A stretch of 64,000 bases of DNA from the NCBI RefSeq assembly GCF_900105785.1, contig NZ_LT629799.1, positions 1,922,001 through 1,986,000 on the forward strand, given 5' to 3'. This DNA comes from Microlunatus sagamiharensis (lineage in GTDB: Bacteria > Actinomycetota > Actinomycetes > Propionibacteriales > Propionibacteriaceae). A program made the translations under genes and the position numbers. Each line of letters opens with the position of its first letter. Position 1 is the stretch's first letter. Below, one piece after another: positions 9,055 to 16,820 of the stretch. The notes below the pieces were generated by a model. The model was not told where the DNA came from, did not search any database, and worked only from the letters and a program-made list of their open reading frames with translations.

Positions 9055-12000
9055 GCGACCACCTGCCGTCCGGACGGGTGGGCCGGACAGCTGCTCCTGA
9101 ACGGGCACCAACGGCAGGCGGGGCCGAGCCGGGCGTCGAACCGCTCCGCCGTGATGATGTCGGCCGCGTCGCGGAGCCGCTGGTGCACCCAGGTCGGGCA
9201 GCCCTCGGTCTCCGCAGGGTCCACGGGCGTGTCGGTCTGGACCGGGAAGGGCACGTCGTCCAGCGAGGCCTGCGTGAAGACCTGGGGCAGGTTCCCCTGC
9301 TTCTCGGGCAGGCGCAGGTAGACGAGCTCGGCCCCCGAGGGCCGCGCGCCCGGCCCCGTCACCTCGGCGAACGCGCCCTGGGCCACGGCGAGCTGGTAGA
9401 CGCCGAGCTGGTCCTGGACGGCCACGTCGGCGGCGGCCGGGGCGCTGCGCCCGGTCTTGAAGTCGACGATGCGGACGCGGCCGTCGCGCTCCCGCTCCAC
9501 GCGGTCGGCCGTGCCGGACAGCGTGATCCGCCGCCCACCGGCCGTGACCTCGCAGCGGAACGGGACCTCCGTGCCGAGCAGCTCGAGGTGGCCGCGCGCC
9601 TCCTGCCAGGCGACGAAGCGGTCCAGGGCGTCCTCGGCCTCGGCCCGCTCGACCGCCGAGAGCCAGTTGGCGTCGAAGGCGATCTGGTCCCAGACGCCCT
9701 CGAGGTAGGCCGAGCGCTCCTCGCGGTCCAGCGGCACGCCCGCGCTGTGCTGGGCGAGCACGTGGACGACGGAACCGAAGCTCGCCGCGCTGTTCCGCGT
9801 CCGCCCGGCGCTGGCCTGCCGGTCGAGGAACCACTGCCGGGGGCAGCTGAGGACGGCGCCGAGCGAGGTGCCGGACAGCGCCACGGCCTGGCCCGGCGCG
9901 ACGACCGGGGCGGGTGCGTCGCTGAGCGCGCGCATGCCCCACCAGGTCGTCGGCGAGGCGGCGGTGGCGAGCGGGCGGCCCTCGGCGTCGGTGGCGTCGG
10001 CCAGCCGCGCCAGCCGCAGCGCCGCCTGCTCGCGCAGCTCGGCCCCCGCCTCGGGGTCGACGGCGGTCCGACGCAGCTCGCCGACCAGCGCGGACAGGGT
10101 CAGGGGCCGCCGGGGACGTCCCGGCCGGGCGACGGCGGCGACGCCGAGCTCCTCGAGGAAGCGCGACGGCTGGTCGCCCTCCCCCTCGGTGCCGGCCACG
10201 GCGGTCACCACGAGCCGCGAGCGGGCACGCGTGCAGGCGACGTAGAAGAGCCGGCGCTCCTCGGCGACGCGCACCGCGGTCGGCACCTCGTCGGCGAGGC
10301 CGTGGCGGCCGAGCCGGTCGGCGTCGAGCAGCGAACCGCGACGCCGCACGTCGGGCCAGCGGCCCTCCTGCACCCCCGCGACGACGACGAGGTCCCACTC
10401 GAGGCCCTTGGACCGGTGCGCGGTGAGGACGCGGACGCCGGTGCCGCGCACGTCGCCCTCGCGCCAGGTGTCGGCCGGGATCTGCTGGCCCTCGACCTCG
10501 GCGAGGAATCCGCTGACGCCCCGCAGGCCGGCGATCTCCTCCGAGCGGGCGGCGACGTCGAACAGCGCGCACAGCGCGTCCAGGTCGCGGTCGGCCCGGC
10601 GCGACGCCTCGCCGCCACCCGCAGCCGTGCGCTGCAGGTGCTCGGGCCACCGGGTGCCCGACCAGAGGCTCCACAGCGCCTCCTCGGCCGTGCCCCCGCG
10701 GCGCACCACGCGCTCGCAGGTGCGCAGCAGCCCGGCGAGACGTCCCGCGGCGTCGACCGCCGGCCCCGGTGGGCACAGCTCCAGCAGCTCGGGGTCGTGC
10801 AGGGCGGCGGCCAGCAGCTCGGGTGAGGGCCGGGGCATGGCGACGCCGCCGAGCTCCGCCCGCTCGGCGGCGCGCAGGGCCCGTCCGAGGACCCGGGTCG
10901 CCATGGCGTCCAGCCCGCCGAGCGGCGAGGTCAGCAGCAGCTGGGCCTCCTCCGGCCCGGCGCGCCGACCGGTCGTGGCCACACGGAGCGCGAGCAGCAG
11001 CGGGCGTACGGCGGGGTCGGCCGCGAGCGGGATCTCGTCGCCGGCCACCTCGACGGGCACGCCGGCCCCGACCAGCGCCCGGGTGAGCGCGGGGATGCTC
11101 TGGCGACCGGAGCGCACCAGCACCGCCATCCGCGACCACGGCAGGTCGTCGCGCAGGTGGGCGGTGCGCAGCAGGTCGGCCACGTGCTCGGCCTCCGCGC
11201 CGGTGCTGCTGCAGGTGATCACCTCGACCCGGCCGCGGCCGGCGACCCCGTCGGCCACCGGGCTCCGGAACGTCTCGAGCACGTCCCGCGGCAGCCCGGG
11301 CGGCGCGGGCAGCCGGCGGGCGACGTTGCGGCTGGCGGCCAGCAGCGCCGGGCCGAAGCGCCGGGCCGTGCCGAGCGCGAGCACCGGGGCGGGGTCGCCG
11401 TCGGCGGTGCGGAAGCGGTCGGGGAAGTCGAGGATCCCCCGCGCCTCCGCCCCGCGGAAGGCGTAGATCGACTGGTCGGGGTCGCCGACCGCCACCACGT
11501 CGCGCCCGTCGCCGGCGAGCGCCTCCAGCAGGCTGACCTGGGCGGGGTCGGTGTCCTGGTACTCGTCGACGAAGACCGCGCCGATCTCGGCGCGCAGGGT
11601 CGCGACGACGTCGGGGTCGGCGAGCAGGATGCGGCTGCGGTGCACCAGCTCGCCGTAGTCGAGCACGCCCTCCGCGTCGAGCACGTCGAGGTACTCCTCG
11701 AAGAACTCCCCCACGCTCACCCAGTCCTCGCGCCCGGCCGTCTCGCCGGCCTCGACCACGTCGACGGGGTCCATGCCGAGCTGGCGGGCCTTGGCCAGCA
11801 CCGAGCGCACCTGGCCGGCGAAGGCCCGGGTGCCGAAGGCGTCGGCGAGCGACTCCGGCCAGTCGGCTCGCCCGGTCTCCACGCTCCCCTCGAGCACCTC
11901 CCGCACCCGGAAGTCCTGCTCGGGCCCGGTCAGCAGCCGGACGCCCGCGCCGTACGCGTGGCCGCCGTCCTCGTCGACGGCGGGCACCGGGCCGGCCAGG

Positions 12001-12338
12001 CCGAGCCGGTCGGCGAAGCGTCGGACGAGGGCGTAGCAGAACGCGTGGAACGTCATCGCCGACGGCGTGACGACGGTGCGGCCGAGCCGGGCGGCGATCC
12101 GCGTCCGCAGGTCGGCGGCCGCCCGGCGCGAGAACGTCAGCACGAGCACCGAGTCCGGCGCCGCTCCCCGCCGCGCGATCCGGTCGACGACCGACTCGAC
12201 GAGGGTCGTCGTCTTGCCCGTGCCCGGCCCGGCGAGCACCAGCAGCGGGCCGCCGGGGTGGGCGACGACCGCGGCCTGGGTCTCGTCGAGGGCGGGCGGC
12301 CCGCTCGGGACCTCGGGCGTCACGGTCAGTCGGTACAT
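9051..12338 (-). CDS. adnA: AdnA, ATP-dependent helicase-nuclease subunit with Fe-S-type Cys cluster
   Basis: 1095-residue SF1 helicase-nuclease. The Walker A motif GPGTGKTTT (residues 37-45) is canonical. VFVDEYQDTDPAQ, VGDPDQSIYAFRGAEA and VLTAHRSKGLEWDLVV follow. The C-terminal RecB-family nuclease has LSGTADRVERE and IVDFKTGRSA. One Cys before the nuclease core (LSCPRQWFLDRQ) plus CRWCPFRSSC near the end give the four-Cys arrangement of iron-sulfur RecB/AddB-type nucleases. It is partner of AdnB; start codons overlap by 4 bp, so the two subunits are probably made in equal amounts. The ATG start at 12338 gives the expected N-terminus a short distance before the Q motif. No strong Shine-Dalgarno is visible (upstream GCAGGAGCC is modest). 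Confidence 0.9.
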   Translation of the reverse strand: MYRLTVTPEVPSGPPALDETQAAVVAHPGGPLLVLAGPGTGKTTTLVESVVDRIARRGAAPDSVLVLTFSRRAAADLRTRIAARLGRTVVTPSAMTFHAFCYALVRRFADRLGLAGPVPAVDEDGGHAYGAGVRLLTGPEQDFRVREVLEGSVETGRADWPESLADAFGTRAFAGQVRSVLAKARQLGMDPVDVVEAGETAGREDWVSVGEFFEEYLDVLDAEGVLDYGELVHRSRILLADPDVVATLRAEIGAVFVDEYQDTDPAQVSLLEALAGDGRDVVAVGDPDQSIYAFRGAEARGILDFPDRFRTADGDPAPVLALGTARRFGPALLAASRNVARRLPAPPGLPRDVLETFRSPVADGVAGRGRVEVITCSSTGAEAEHVADLLRTAHLRDDLPWSRMAVLVRSGRQSIPALTRALVGAGVPVEVAGDEIPLAADPAVRPLLLALRVATTGRRAGPEEAQLLLTSPLGGLDAMATRVLGRALRAAERAELGGVAMPRPSPELLAAALHDPELLELCPPGPAVDAAGRLAGLLRTCERVVRRGGTAEEALWSLWSGTRWPEHLQRTAAGGGEASRRADRDLDALCALFDVAARSEEIAGLRGVSGFLAEVEGQQIPADTWREGDVRGTGVRVLTAHRSKGLEWDLVVVAGVQEGRWPDVRRRGSLLDADRLGRHGLADEVPTAVRVAEERRLFYVACTRARSRLVVTAVAGTEGEGDQPSRFLEELGVAAVARPGRPRRPLTLSALVGELRRTAVDPEAGAELREQAALRLARLADATDAEGRPLATAASPTTWWGMRALSDAPAPVVAPGQAVALSGTSLGAVLSCPRQWFLDRQASAGRTRNSAASFGSVVHVLAQHSAGVPLDREERSAYLEGVWDQIAFDANWLSAVERAEAEDALDRFVAWQEARGHLELLGTEVPFRCEVTAGGRRITLSGTADRVERERDGRVRIVDFKTGRSAPAAADVAVQDQLGVYQLAVAQGAFAEVTGPGARPSGAELVYLRLPEKQGNLPQVFTQASLDDVPFPVQTDTPVDPAETEGCPTWVHQRLRDAADIITAERFDARLGPACRWCPFRSSCPAHPSGRQVVA

Positions 12339-12418
12339 GGCTCCTGCATTGCAGCACGGGCCACTGACAAAGTGCGTTCCGTCCGGGTGGACGCGGAAGC
12401 GCTCCTCAGTGAGTCGAG

Positions 12419-12434
12419 GGTGCCTGACGGCACC
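12419..12434 (-). terminator. Short stem-loop directly after the Ig-like membrane protein gene
   Basis: GGTGCC-TGAC-GGCACC is a perfect 6-bp stem with a 4-nt loop, immediately downstream of the stop codon at 12435-12437 on the minus strand. It may weaken read-through toward adnA. There is no T-tract. Confidence 0.35.
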
Positions 12435-14450
12435 TCACTGTCGCGAGACCCCTGCAGGAGCGATCGGCGGAGGCGATGGCTTGAGGTGCTCGTGCTCCCG
12501 CAGTGCTGTGCGTGCGGCGCTCACGAGCGCGTCGCGGCGCCCTGCCTGGTCAGCGAGCGCGATGTCGAGCCGCGTACGAAATGCGGCTCGATCACGCGGC
12601 CCCAGCCGAAGACCTGAGGTGTGCTTGCGGTTGCTCACCGGCAAGTACAGGTCGCTTCCTTCGTCGACGAGCCCGTCCAGCTTCGCGAAGGCCCATTCGC
12701 GGTTCTTCGCCGCAGGCAGCACGACTCTCTGACTGGTGATGACGGCTGGCCCTTCTGCTCCGACGACGGTCGTCTCAACACCTCGATGGATGCGCTTCTC
12801 GACCAGGACGGCTGCGTGGGTGCCGTAGACGTACTCGTTGCGCTTGAGCTTGATCAGCCCGCCGGTATCAGCGCCGGGCTGGAACGTGGTGAGCATGGTG
12901 AGACGGGCCTCGAGGTGTCGTCGATCTGTCTCCCAAGCATCAGATGCGCGACGGAACTCAGTCAGTTGCCTCTGCCAACGTGCTTCAGCAGCTCTCGCCC
13001 GCGCCGCCTCAGCTCGCCGGGACACCCAACCAGCGATGCGCCGCCGATAGTGCAGTGCCAGTACCGCGAGAGCCAGCGGGAGCGCTGCCAGCCACTGGAG
13101 GATGGTGAGCCCCAGCGCGATTTCCGCGGACGTTGCGGGAATCACAACATCGACATCCACCTGCCGCGTGCTCACGTTCCCGACGGCGTCCGTCGCTGTT
13201 GCCGTCACCGAGTAGGCGCCCGCAGCGGGTAGCCGCGTGATGGTCCACGGACCAGAGGGCGCACCCTTCGACTCGTCGAGCGGCGCTGCATGGTGGTTCC
13301 TGTCCACGAGTGCCGCACTCACGCGGACTTCGCTTCTGGGCTCCGCCTGGAGGCGAAGTGCGAGCGTTCCCTTGCTTGCCTGCTCCGGGTCAGAAGTCAA
13401 GTCAAGCGCAGGTGGGGTCGTGTCGACGACGGCCTCCGGCACGTTCGTGGTCACCGTGCGGCCGGCGAAGTCGGTGAGCTCGATCTGACCAGGACCATAG
13501 GTGCCGTCGGCGATGTCGACCGCCACGGTCGCCGCACCTTGCTCGTCGAGGCTGAAGGGCATGTCGTCGAGATGCTTGAAGATCAGCTTCCCCGTGCTGC
13601 GAGGCGTCCCGGTGAGCGCGTACGCAAGGCGCCCTTCCTTCGGGGAGCTCGTTAGAGCCGAGCGCAGCAGCGGACGATCGACCCGAACATCGATGCGACT
13701 CTTGAACTGGCGAGAGTTCCCTGCCTTGTCGCGCACGTTGATCACGGGTTTGAAGTGGCCGTTCGGGAGCCAGAGGTTCAACACGGTCTTGGGATCCGTG
13801 ACCGTGCCGTGCTGCTTGGGGCCGGCACCGGTGAGCGTCCAGGTCGCCCCGGGCTCGCTCGTGAAAGCCAGGGAGGAAGCGCCGGTAGCGTCCGTCCCGG
13901 CAACGCTTGTGACGTCCTTGAGCACAGGCGGAGTCGCGTCGACGGACACGGTGGTCGCGGTGTCCTCGCTGGTGTTACCGGCCTTGTCGGTGGCCTTGAC
14001 GGCGTAGGTCTGGCGGCCTGTCTTCGCCCGGAAGGAAATCTTTTGGTCCTTACCAGTAGCGGTCGCTCTCGCAACACGCTTACCGGCGTCGGTCTCGACG
14101 GAGATGGCCGAGCGCTTCTCGGCACGCACCTTGATCGTGACGCGACCACCGCTCTGGACGCTGCTGCGGCCTAGACGAGGTGCCTTGGGTGGGTCGAGGT
14201 CCGGAGGCTCGTAGGTCCGTTCCGGCTTCGACGACGAGTCGTCATCAGGCTTGCCACCCGGGCACTCGCTGTAGTCGCCGAGGTCTCCGCACACGTACGA
14301 ACCGCTGTCGGACGGGCACGAGTGCCAGCGATGACAACCATCGCGGTGGGCTTCCGCGGCCGTTGTCGGCAGCAGGAAGAAGGCGGCGGTCAAGGCGGCC
14401 AGCAGGATCGCCGTCGCCCATGACCTCGTCCTACGACTGACCTTCGGCAC
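12435..14450 (-). CDS. Secreted/membrane protein: Cys-rich motif, Ig-like repeats, one TM, cytoplasmic PH-like domain
   Basis: 671 residues, GTG start preceded by a good ribosome site (GAGGGGG). A signal peptide (RRTRSWATAILLAALTAAFF..., residues 6-35) leads to the compact motif CHRWHSCPSD with further Cys in YVCGD and SEC. This motif recurs at the start of secreted actinobacterial proteins. Residues ~80-440 contain several Ig-like modules ending in DKAGNTS- and DAVGNVS-type strands. A hydrophobic segment (about 446-468) and basic residues follow, so the last ~200 residues should be cytoplasmic. They include an ITSQRVVLP...REWAF...SNRKHTSGL block that resembles a PH-like fold seen next to membrane anchors. 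The gene is visibly richer in A/T than its neighbours, which suggests transfer. I do not recognise a named family. A surface receptor or anchor that links exterior Ig domains to a cytoplasmic lipid- or protein-binding domain is an inference. Confidence 0.75.
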   Translation of the reverse strand: MPKVSRRTRSWATAILLAALTAAFFLLPTTAAEAHRDGCHRWHSCPSDSGSYVCGDLGDYSECPGGKPDDDSSSKPERTYEPPDLDPPKAPRLGRSSVQSGGRVTIKVRAEKRSAISVETDAGKRVARATATGKDQKISFRAKTGRQTYAVKATDKAGNTSEDTATTVSVDATPPVLKDVTSVAGTDATGASSLAFTSEPGATWTLTGAGPKQHGTVTDPKTVLNLWLPNGHFKPVINVRDKAGNSRQFKSRIDVRVDRPLLRSALTSSPKEGRLAYALTGTPRSTGKLIFKHLDDMPFSLDEQGAATVAVDIADGTYGPGQIELTDFAGRTVTTNVPEAVVDTTPPALDLTSDPEQASKGTLALRLQAEPRSEVRVSAALVDRNHHAAPLDESKGAPSGPWTITRLPAAGAYSVTATATDAVGNVSTRQVDVDVVIPATSAEIALGLTILQWLAALPLALAVLALHYRRRIAGWVSRRAEAARARAAEARWQRQLTEFRRASDAWETDRRHLEARLTMLTTFQPGADTGGLIKLKRNEYVYGTHAAVLVEKRIHRGVETTVVGAEGPAVITSQRVVLPAAKNREWAFAKLDGLVDEGSDLYLPVSNRKHTSGLRLGPRDRAAFRTRLDIALADQAGRRDALVSAARTALREHEHLKPSPPPIAPAGVSRQ

Positions 14451-14696
14451 CGATCCCCCTCATCGCTCCGCGCTGCCCTCCCGCAGGGCACGCGCAGTCT
14501 GGCAGGGCATCCGAACCTCCGAGCAGATATTGCTGAACTTCACCCGAATGGGTGCTCGTACCCCTTGCGGCCTCCTTGAGCACCGAGGCTGCGCCGCTGC
14601 GGAAGAAGCGACTGGGCACGCTCGATTCGCATCTGCCGGTGCCCGCCAGCCTTGTCCCCGTGGGCCGGCGGGCCCCGAGCGATTCCTGCCCGCCGC
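14451..14696. other. Intergenic region, relatively AT-rich, with inverted repeats
   Basis: 246 bp between two leftward genes; it should hold the promoter of the Ig-like membrane protein gene. CACCC-GAAT-GGGTG forms a small hairpin near 14542-14555. GGTGCTC (near 14550) is matched by GAGCACC about 20 bp downstream. I see no convincing -35/-10 pair; CAATAT on the minus strand near 14528 is the best -10 candidate. The short open frames here lack coding character. Confidence 0.4.
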
Positions 14697-15419
14697 TCAG
14701 CCGAACCGCTGGGCCACGCGCGCGTAGAAGCCGGCCGGCTCCTCGGCGAGCCCGGCCTTGACCTCGCGGCTCCAGTCGTCGACCAGGACCTCCGACGCGC
14801 CGGCCTCCAGCCCGTCGAGCGCGGCCCGGACGACGTCGGCGGGGTCGAGCAGCGGGCCGTCGTAGCCGGCCATCATGTCGGTGTCGGCGCCGCCGAGGTG
14901 CAGCCCGAGCACCTGCGTGCCCTGCCCGGCGAGCTCGACGCGCGTGGCCTGGGTGAGCATCCACTCGGCCGCCTTGGAGGCGGAGTAGGACGACGAGCCC
15001 GGGAAGGCGAAGAAGGACAGCGCGGAGAGGACGTTGACCACGGCCCCGCCCCCACGCGTCCCCAGCCCGGCCGCGAAGGCCCGGGTCACGGCGAGCGTGC
15101 CGTAGAAGTTCGTGTCCATCTCGCGGCGGATCTCGGGCAGGTCCCCGTCCAGGAGCCCCTGCCGGGTGGACACGCCCGCGTTGTTCACCAGCAGCGTCAC
15201 GTCGGGTGCCGCCTGGGCCGCCGCGGCGACGCTCGCCGGGTCCAGCAGGTCGAGCGCCAGCGGTCGTACGCGGTCGTCGCCGCGGGTGTCCACGTCCTCC
15301 GGGCGGCGCGCGGCGGCGTACACCGTGGTCGCGCCGCGCTCCAGCAGCTGCGCGACGAAGCGGGTGCCCAACCCGCGGTTGGCCCCCGTCACCAGCGCGA
15401 CCGATCCTGCGAGCTCCAT
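14697..15419 (-). CDS. Short-chain dehydrogenase/reductase (classical SDR)
   Basis: 240-residue classical SDR. The N-terminal Rossmann motif is TGANRGLG, the NNAG motif is present (LLVNNAGVS), catalytic Ser lies in NVLSALSFF, and YSASK supplies catalytic Tyr and Lys. The substrate cannot be read from sequence. The ATG start at 15419 has a strong AGGAGG ribosome site 6 bp upstream. It is divergent from the MerR regulator gene at 15531 across an 111-bp gap that contains a perfect dyad, so it is the likely target of that regulator. The C-terminal LVDDWSREVK segment is typical of small SDRs regulated by MerR proteins in actinobacteria. Confidence 0.85.
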   Translation of the reverse strand: MELAGSVALVTGANRGLGTRFVAQLLERGATTVYAAARRPEDVDTRGDDRVRPLALDLLDPASVAAAAQAAPDVTLLVNNAGVSTRQGLLDGDLPEIRREMDTNFYGTLAVTRAFAAGLGTRGGGAVVNVLSALSFFAFPGSSSYSASKAAEWMLTQATRVELAGQGTQVLGLHLGGADTDMMAGYDGPLLDPADVVRAALDGLEAGASEVLVDDWSREVKAGLAEEPAGFYARVAQRFG

Positions 15420-15474
15420 CTGTCTCCTCCTCGTCCGGCGGCGCCCCTGCGCCGCTACCGTGGGGACGCTAGGA

Positions 15475-15492
15475 CCTGACACTGACGTCAGG
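15475..15492. promoter_or_regulatory. MerR-type operator in the SDR/merR divergent promoter
   Basis: CCTGACACTGACGTCAGG has perfect 6-bp arms (CCTGAC/GTCAGG) around 6 bp. On the minus strand it lies between TTGCCC and CTAGCG, giving a 19-bp spacer. A 19-20 bp spacer with the dyad inside it is the hallmark of promoters that MerR-family proteins activate by DNA distortion. The inferred target is the SDR gene. Confidence 0.65.
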
Positions 15493-15530
15493 GGCAAGTG
15501 CGGAGAGCAGGACGAGAGCGGAGTCACACC

Positions 15531-15917
15531 ATGCGGATCGGCGACCTCGCGCAGCAGACCGGGGCGAGCGTCCGGTCGCTGCGCTACTACGAGGAGCAGG
15601 GCCTGCTGTCCTCGGTGCGCACCCCGCGGGGCCAGCGGACGTACGACGAGGACGCGGTCGGCCGGGTGCGGCTGCTGCGCCAGCTCTACAACGCCGGCCT
15701 GACCAGCAGCACCATCGCCACCCTGATGCCCTGCGTCGACAGCCCCTCGACCGCCTCCACCGCGGCGACCGTCGCGCTCATGCGGCGCGAGCACGAGCGC
15801 CTCGGCGAGCAGGTCGCCGAGCTCGTCCGCACCCGCGACCAGCTCGCGTACCTCATCGACAGCGCCCTGGCCTGCGCCGCCGAGCCGACCGGGCCGGCGG
15901 CCGTCTCCGCCGCCTGA
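15531..15917 (+). CDS. MerR-family transcriptional regulator
   Basis: 128 residues. The N-terminal winged helix-turn-helix MRIGDLAQQTGASVRSLRYYEEQGLL is standard for MerR family members, followed by the wing (TPRGQRTYDEDAV) and a C-terminal dimerisation helix (residues ~78-110). CVDS and a single Cys near the C-terminus (ALACAAE) are present, but no metal-binding Cys set like that of MerR or SoxR, so the inducer is unknown. The ATG at 15531 is the only reasonable start. It is divergent from the SDR gene and the intergenic dyad is its probable binding site. Confidence 0.88.
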   Translation: MRIGDLAQQTGASVRSLRYYEEQGLLSSVRTPRGQRTYDEDAVGRVRLLRQLYNAGLTSSTIATLMPCVDSPSTASTAATVALMRREHERLGEQVAELVRTRDQLAYLIDSALACAAEPTGPAAVSAA

Positions 15918-16082
15918 CCGCCGCCCGACGCCGCCGGACCCAGGGCCGACCCGGGACCGACCGCGTACGACCCTGGTCAAGGCGGCGCGCACGCACCTCG
16001 TCCCCGCGGACCGATGTGCCGCGCCCGTCCCGGCGGCAGGCTCGACAGCGTCCCGAGGAGCTGGTCGAGAGGAGGGCACGCG

Positions 16083-16820
16083 GTGCCCGAGGTGTTCGCG
16101 GTCACGGTGCAGGCCGGGCCGGTGCTGGTGCCCGTGCTGGTCGGGGTCGTCGTCGTCTGGCTGCTCGCCCTCGGCCACCGGGAGGCGTTGACCGGCGCCC
16201 GGGCGCTGACCGTCCTGGTGACCTCCGCGTACGGCGCGGCGGTGCTCGCGGTGACCTTCTTCCCGATGACCCTCGTCCTGGGTCGCGGCGCCGCGCACCC
16301 GGGCTGGCTGGCGTCGGTGAACGTCGTCCCCGGCGCCGGGCTCGACGTGCGCAACCTGGTGCTCAACGTGGTCATGACGCTCCCCCTCGGGCTCCTGGTG
16401 CCCTTCGTCCTGCGGGCGCGCTCGGTGGCGGGCGTCGCGACGGTCGGGCTCGTCGTCAGCGGGGCGATCGAGACCGCGCAGTGGGTGGGCACCGTGCTGC
16501 TGGGCATGACCCGGACCGCCGACGTCGACGACCTCGTGGCCAACGTGACCGGGGCCGCCCTCGGCGCCGCTCTGCTGTCGGTCGTGGCCTCGCTCGCCGG
16601 ACCGGCCCTGGAGCGCTTCGCCCTCCCCGGCAGCGGCCTCGCCGGGCCCGGCTCCGCTCAGACGGGCTGGGGCTGGCTGGTCGACGACCCCGAGGACACC
16701 GACGACACCGGGGCGACGGCCGCGGTCCTCGGCGCGGGCGCCAGCACGCCGACCACGGCGGCCGCGAGGAGCGCCGTGCCGAAGATCAGGTCGCCGAAGG
16801 CCGCGTACGGGTCGAGGTAG
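16083..16820 (+). CDS. VanZ-like membrane protein
   Basis: 245 residues from a GTG with a GAGAGGAGG ribosome site about 10 bp upstream; an in-frame upstream GTG/ATG at 16014 lacks one. Five hydrophobic segments lie in residues ~5-185. The VanZ-family signature is visible: FFPMTL...NVVPGAGLDVRNLVLNVVMTLPLGLLVPF, then AIETAQW and DVDDLVANVTGAALG. VanZ domains belong to a broad family of integral membrane proteins; only one member is linked to teicoplanin resistance, so no resistance is implied. The last ~55 residues are hydrophilic, low-complexity and antisense to the C-terminus of the convergent membrane gene (163-bp overlap). Confidence 0.8.
   Translation: MPEVFAVTVQAGPVLVPVLVGVVVVWLLALGHREALTGARALTVLVTSAYGAAVLAVTFFPMTLVLGRGAAHPGWLASVNVVPGAGLDVRNLVLNVVMTLPLGLLVPFVLRARSVAGVATVGLVVSGAIETAQWVGTVLLGMTRTADVDDLVANVTGAALGAALLSVVASLAGPALERFALPGSGLAGPGSAQTGWGWLVDDPEDTDDTGATAAVLGAGASTPTTAAARSAVPKIRSPKAAYGSR

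Noticed and set aside
5731-9321. Very long open frame on the plus strand opposite adnB
   Set aside because: It is antisense to adnB, which has clear helicase and nuclease motifs. The frame has Arg/Gly/Pro-rich composition without domains, as expected from GC-rich third positions.
14530-14761. Short plus-strand frames upstream of the SDR 3' end
   Set aside because: No ribosome site, no coding character, and part overlaps the SDR gene.
16083-16820. Teicoplanin resistance from the VanZ name
   Set aside because: VanZ-like membrane proteins are widespread and no van cluster is present.
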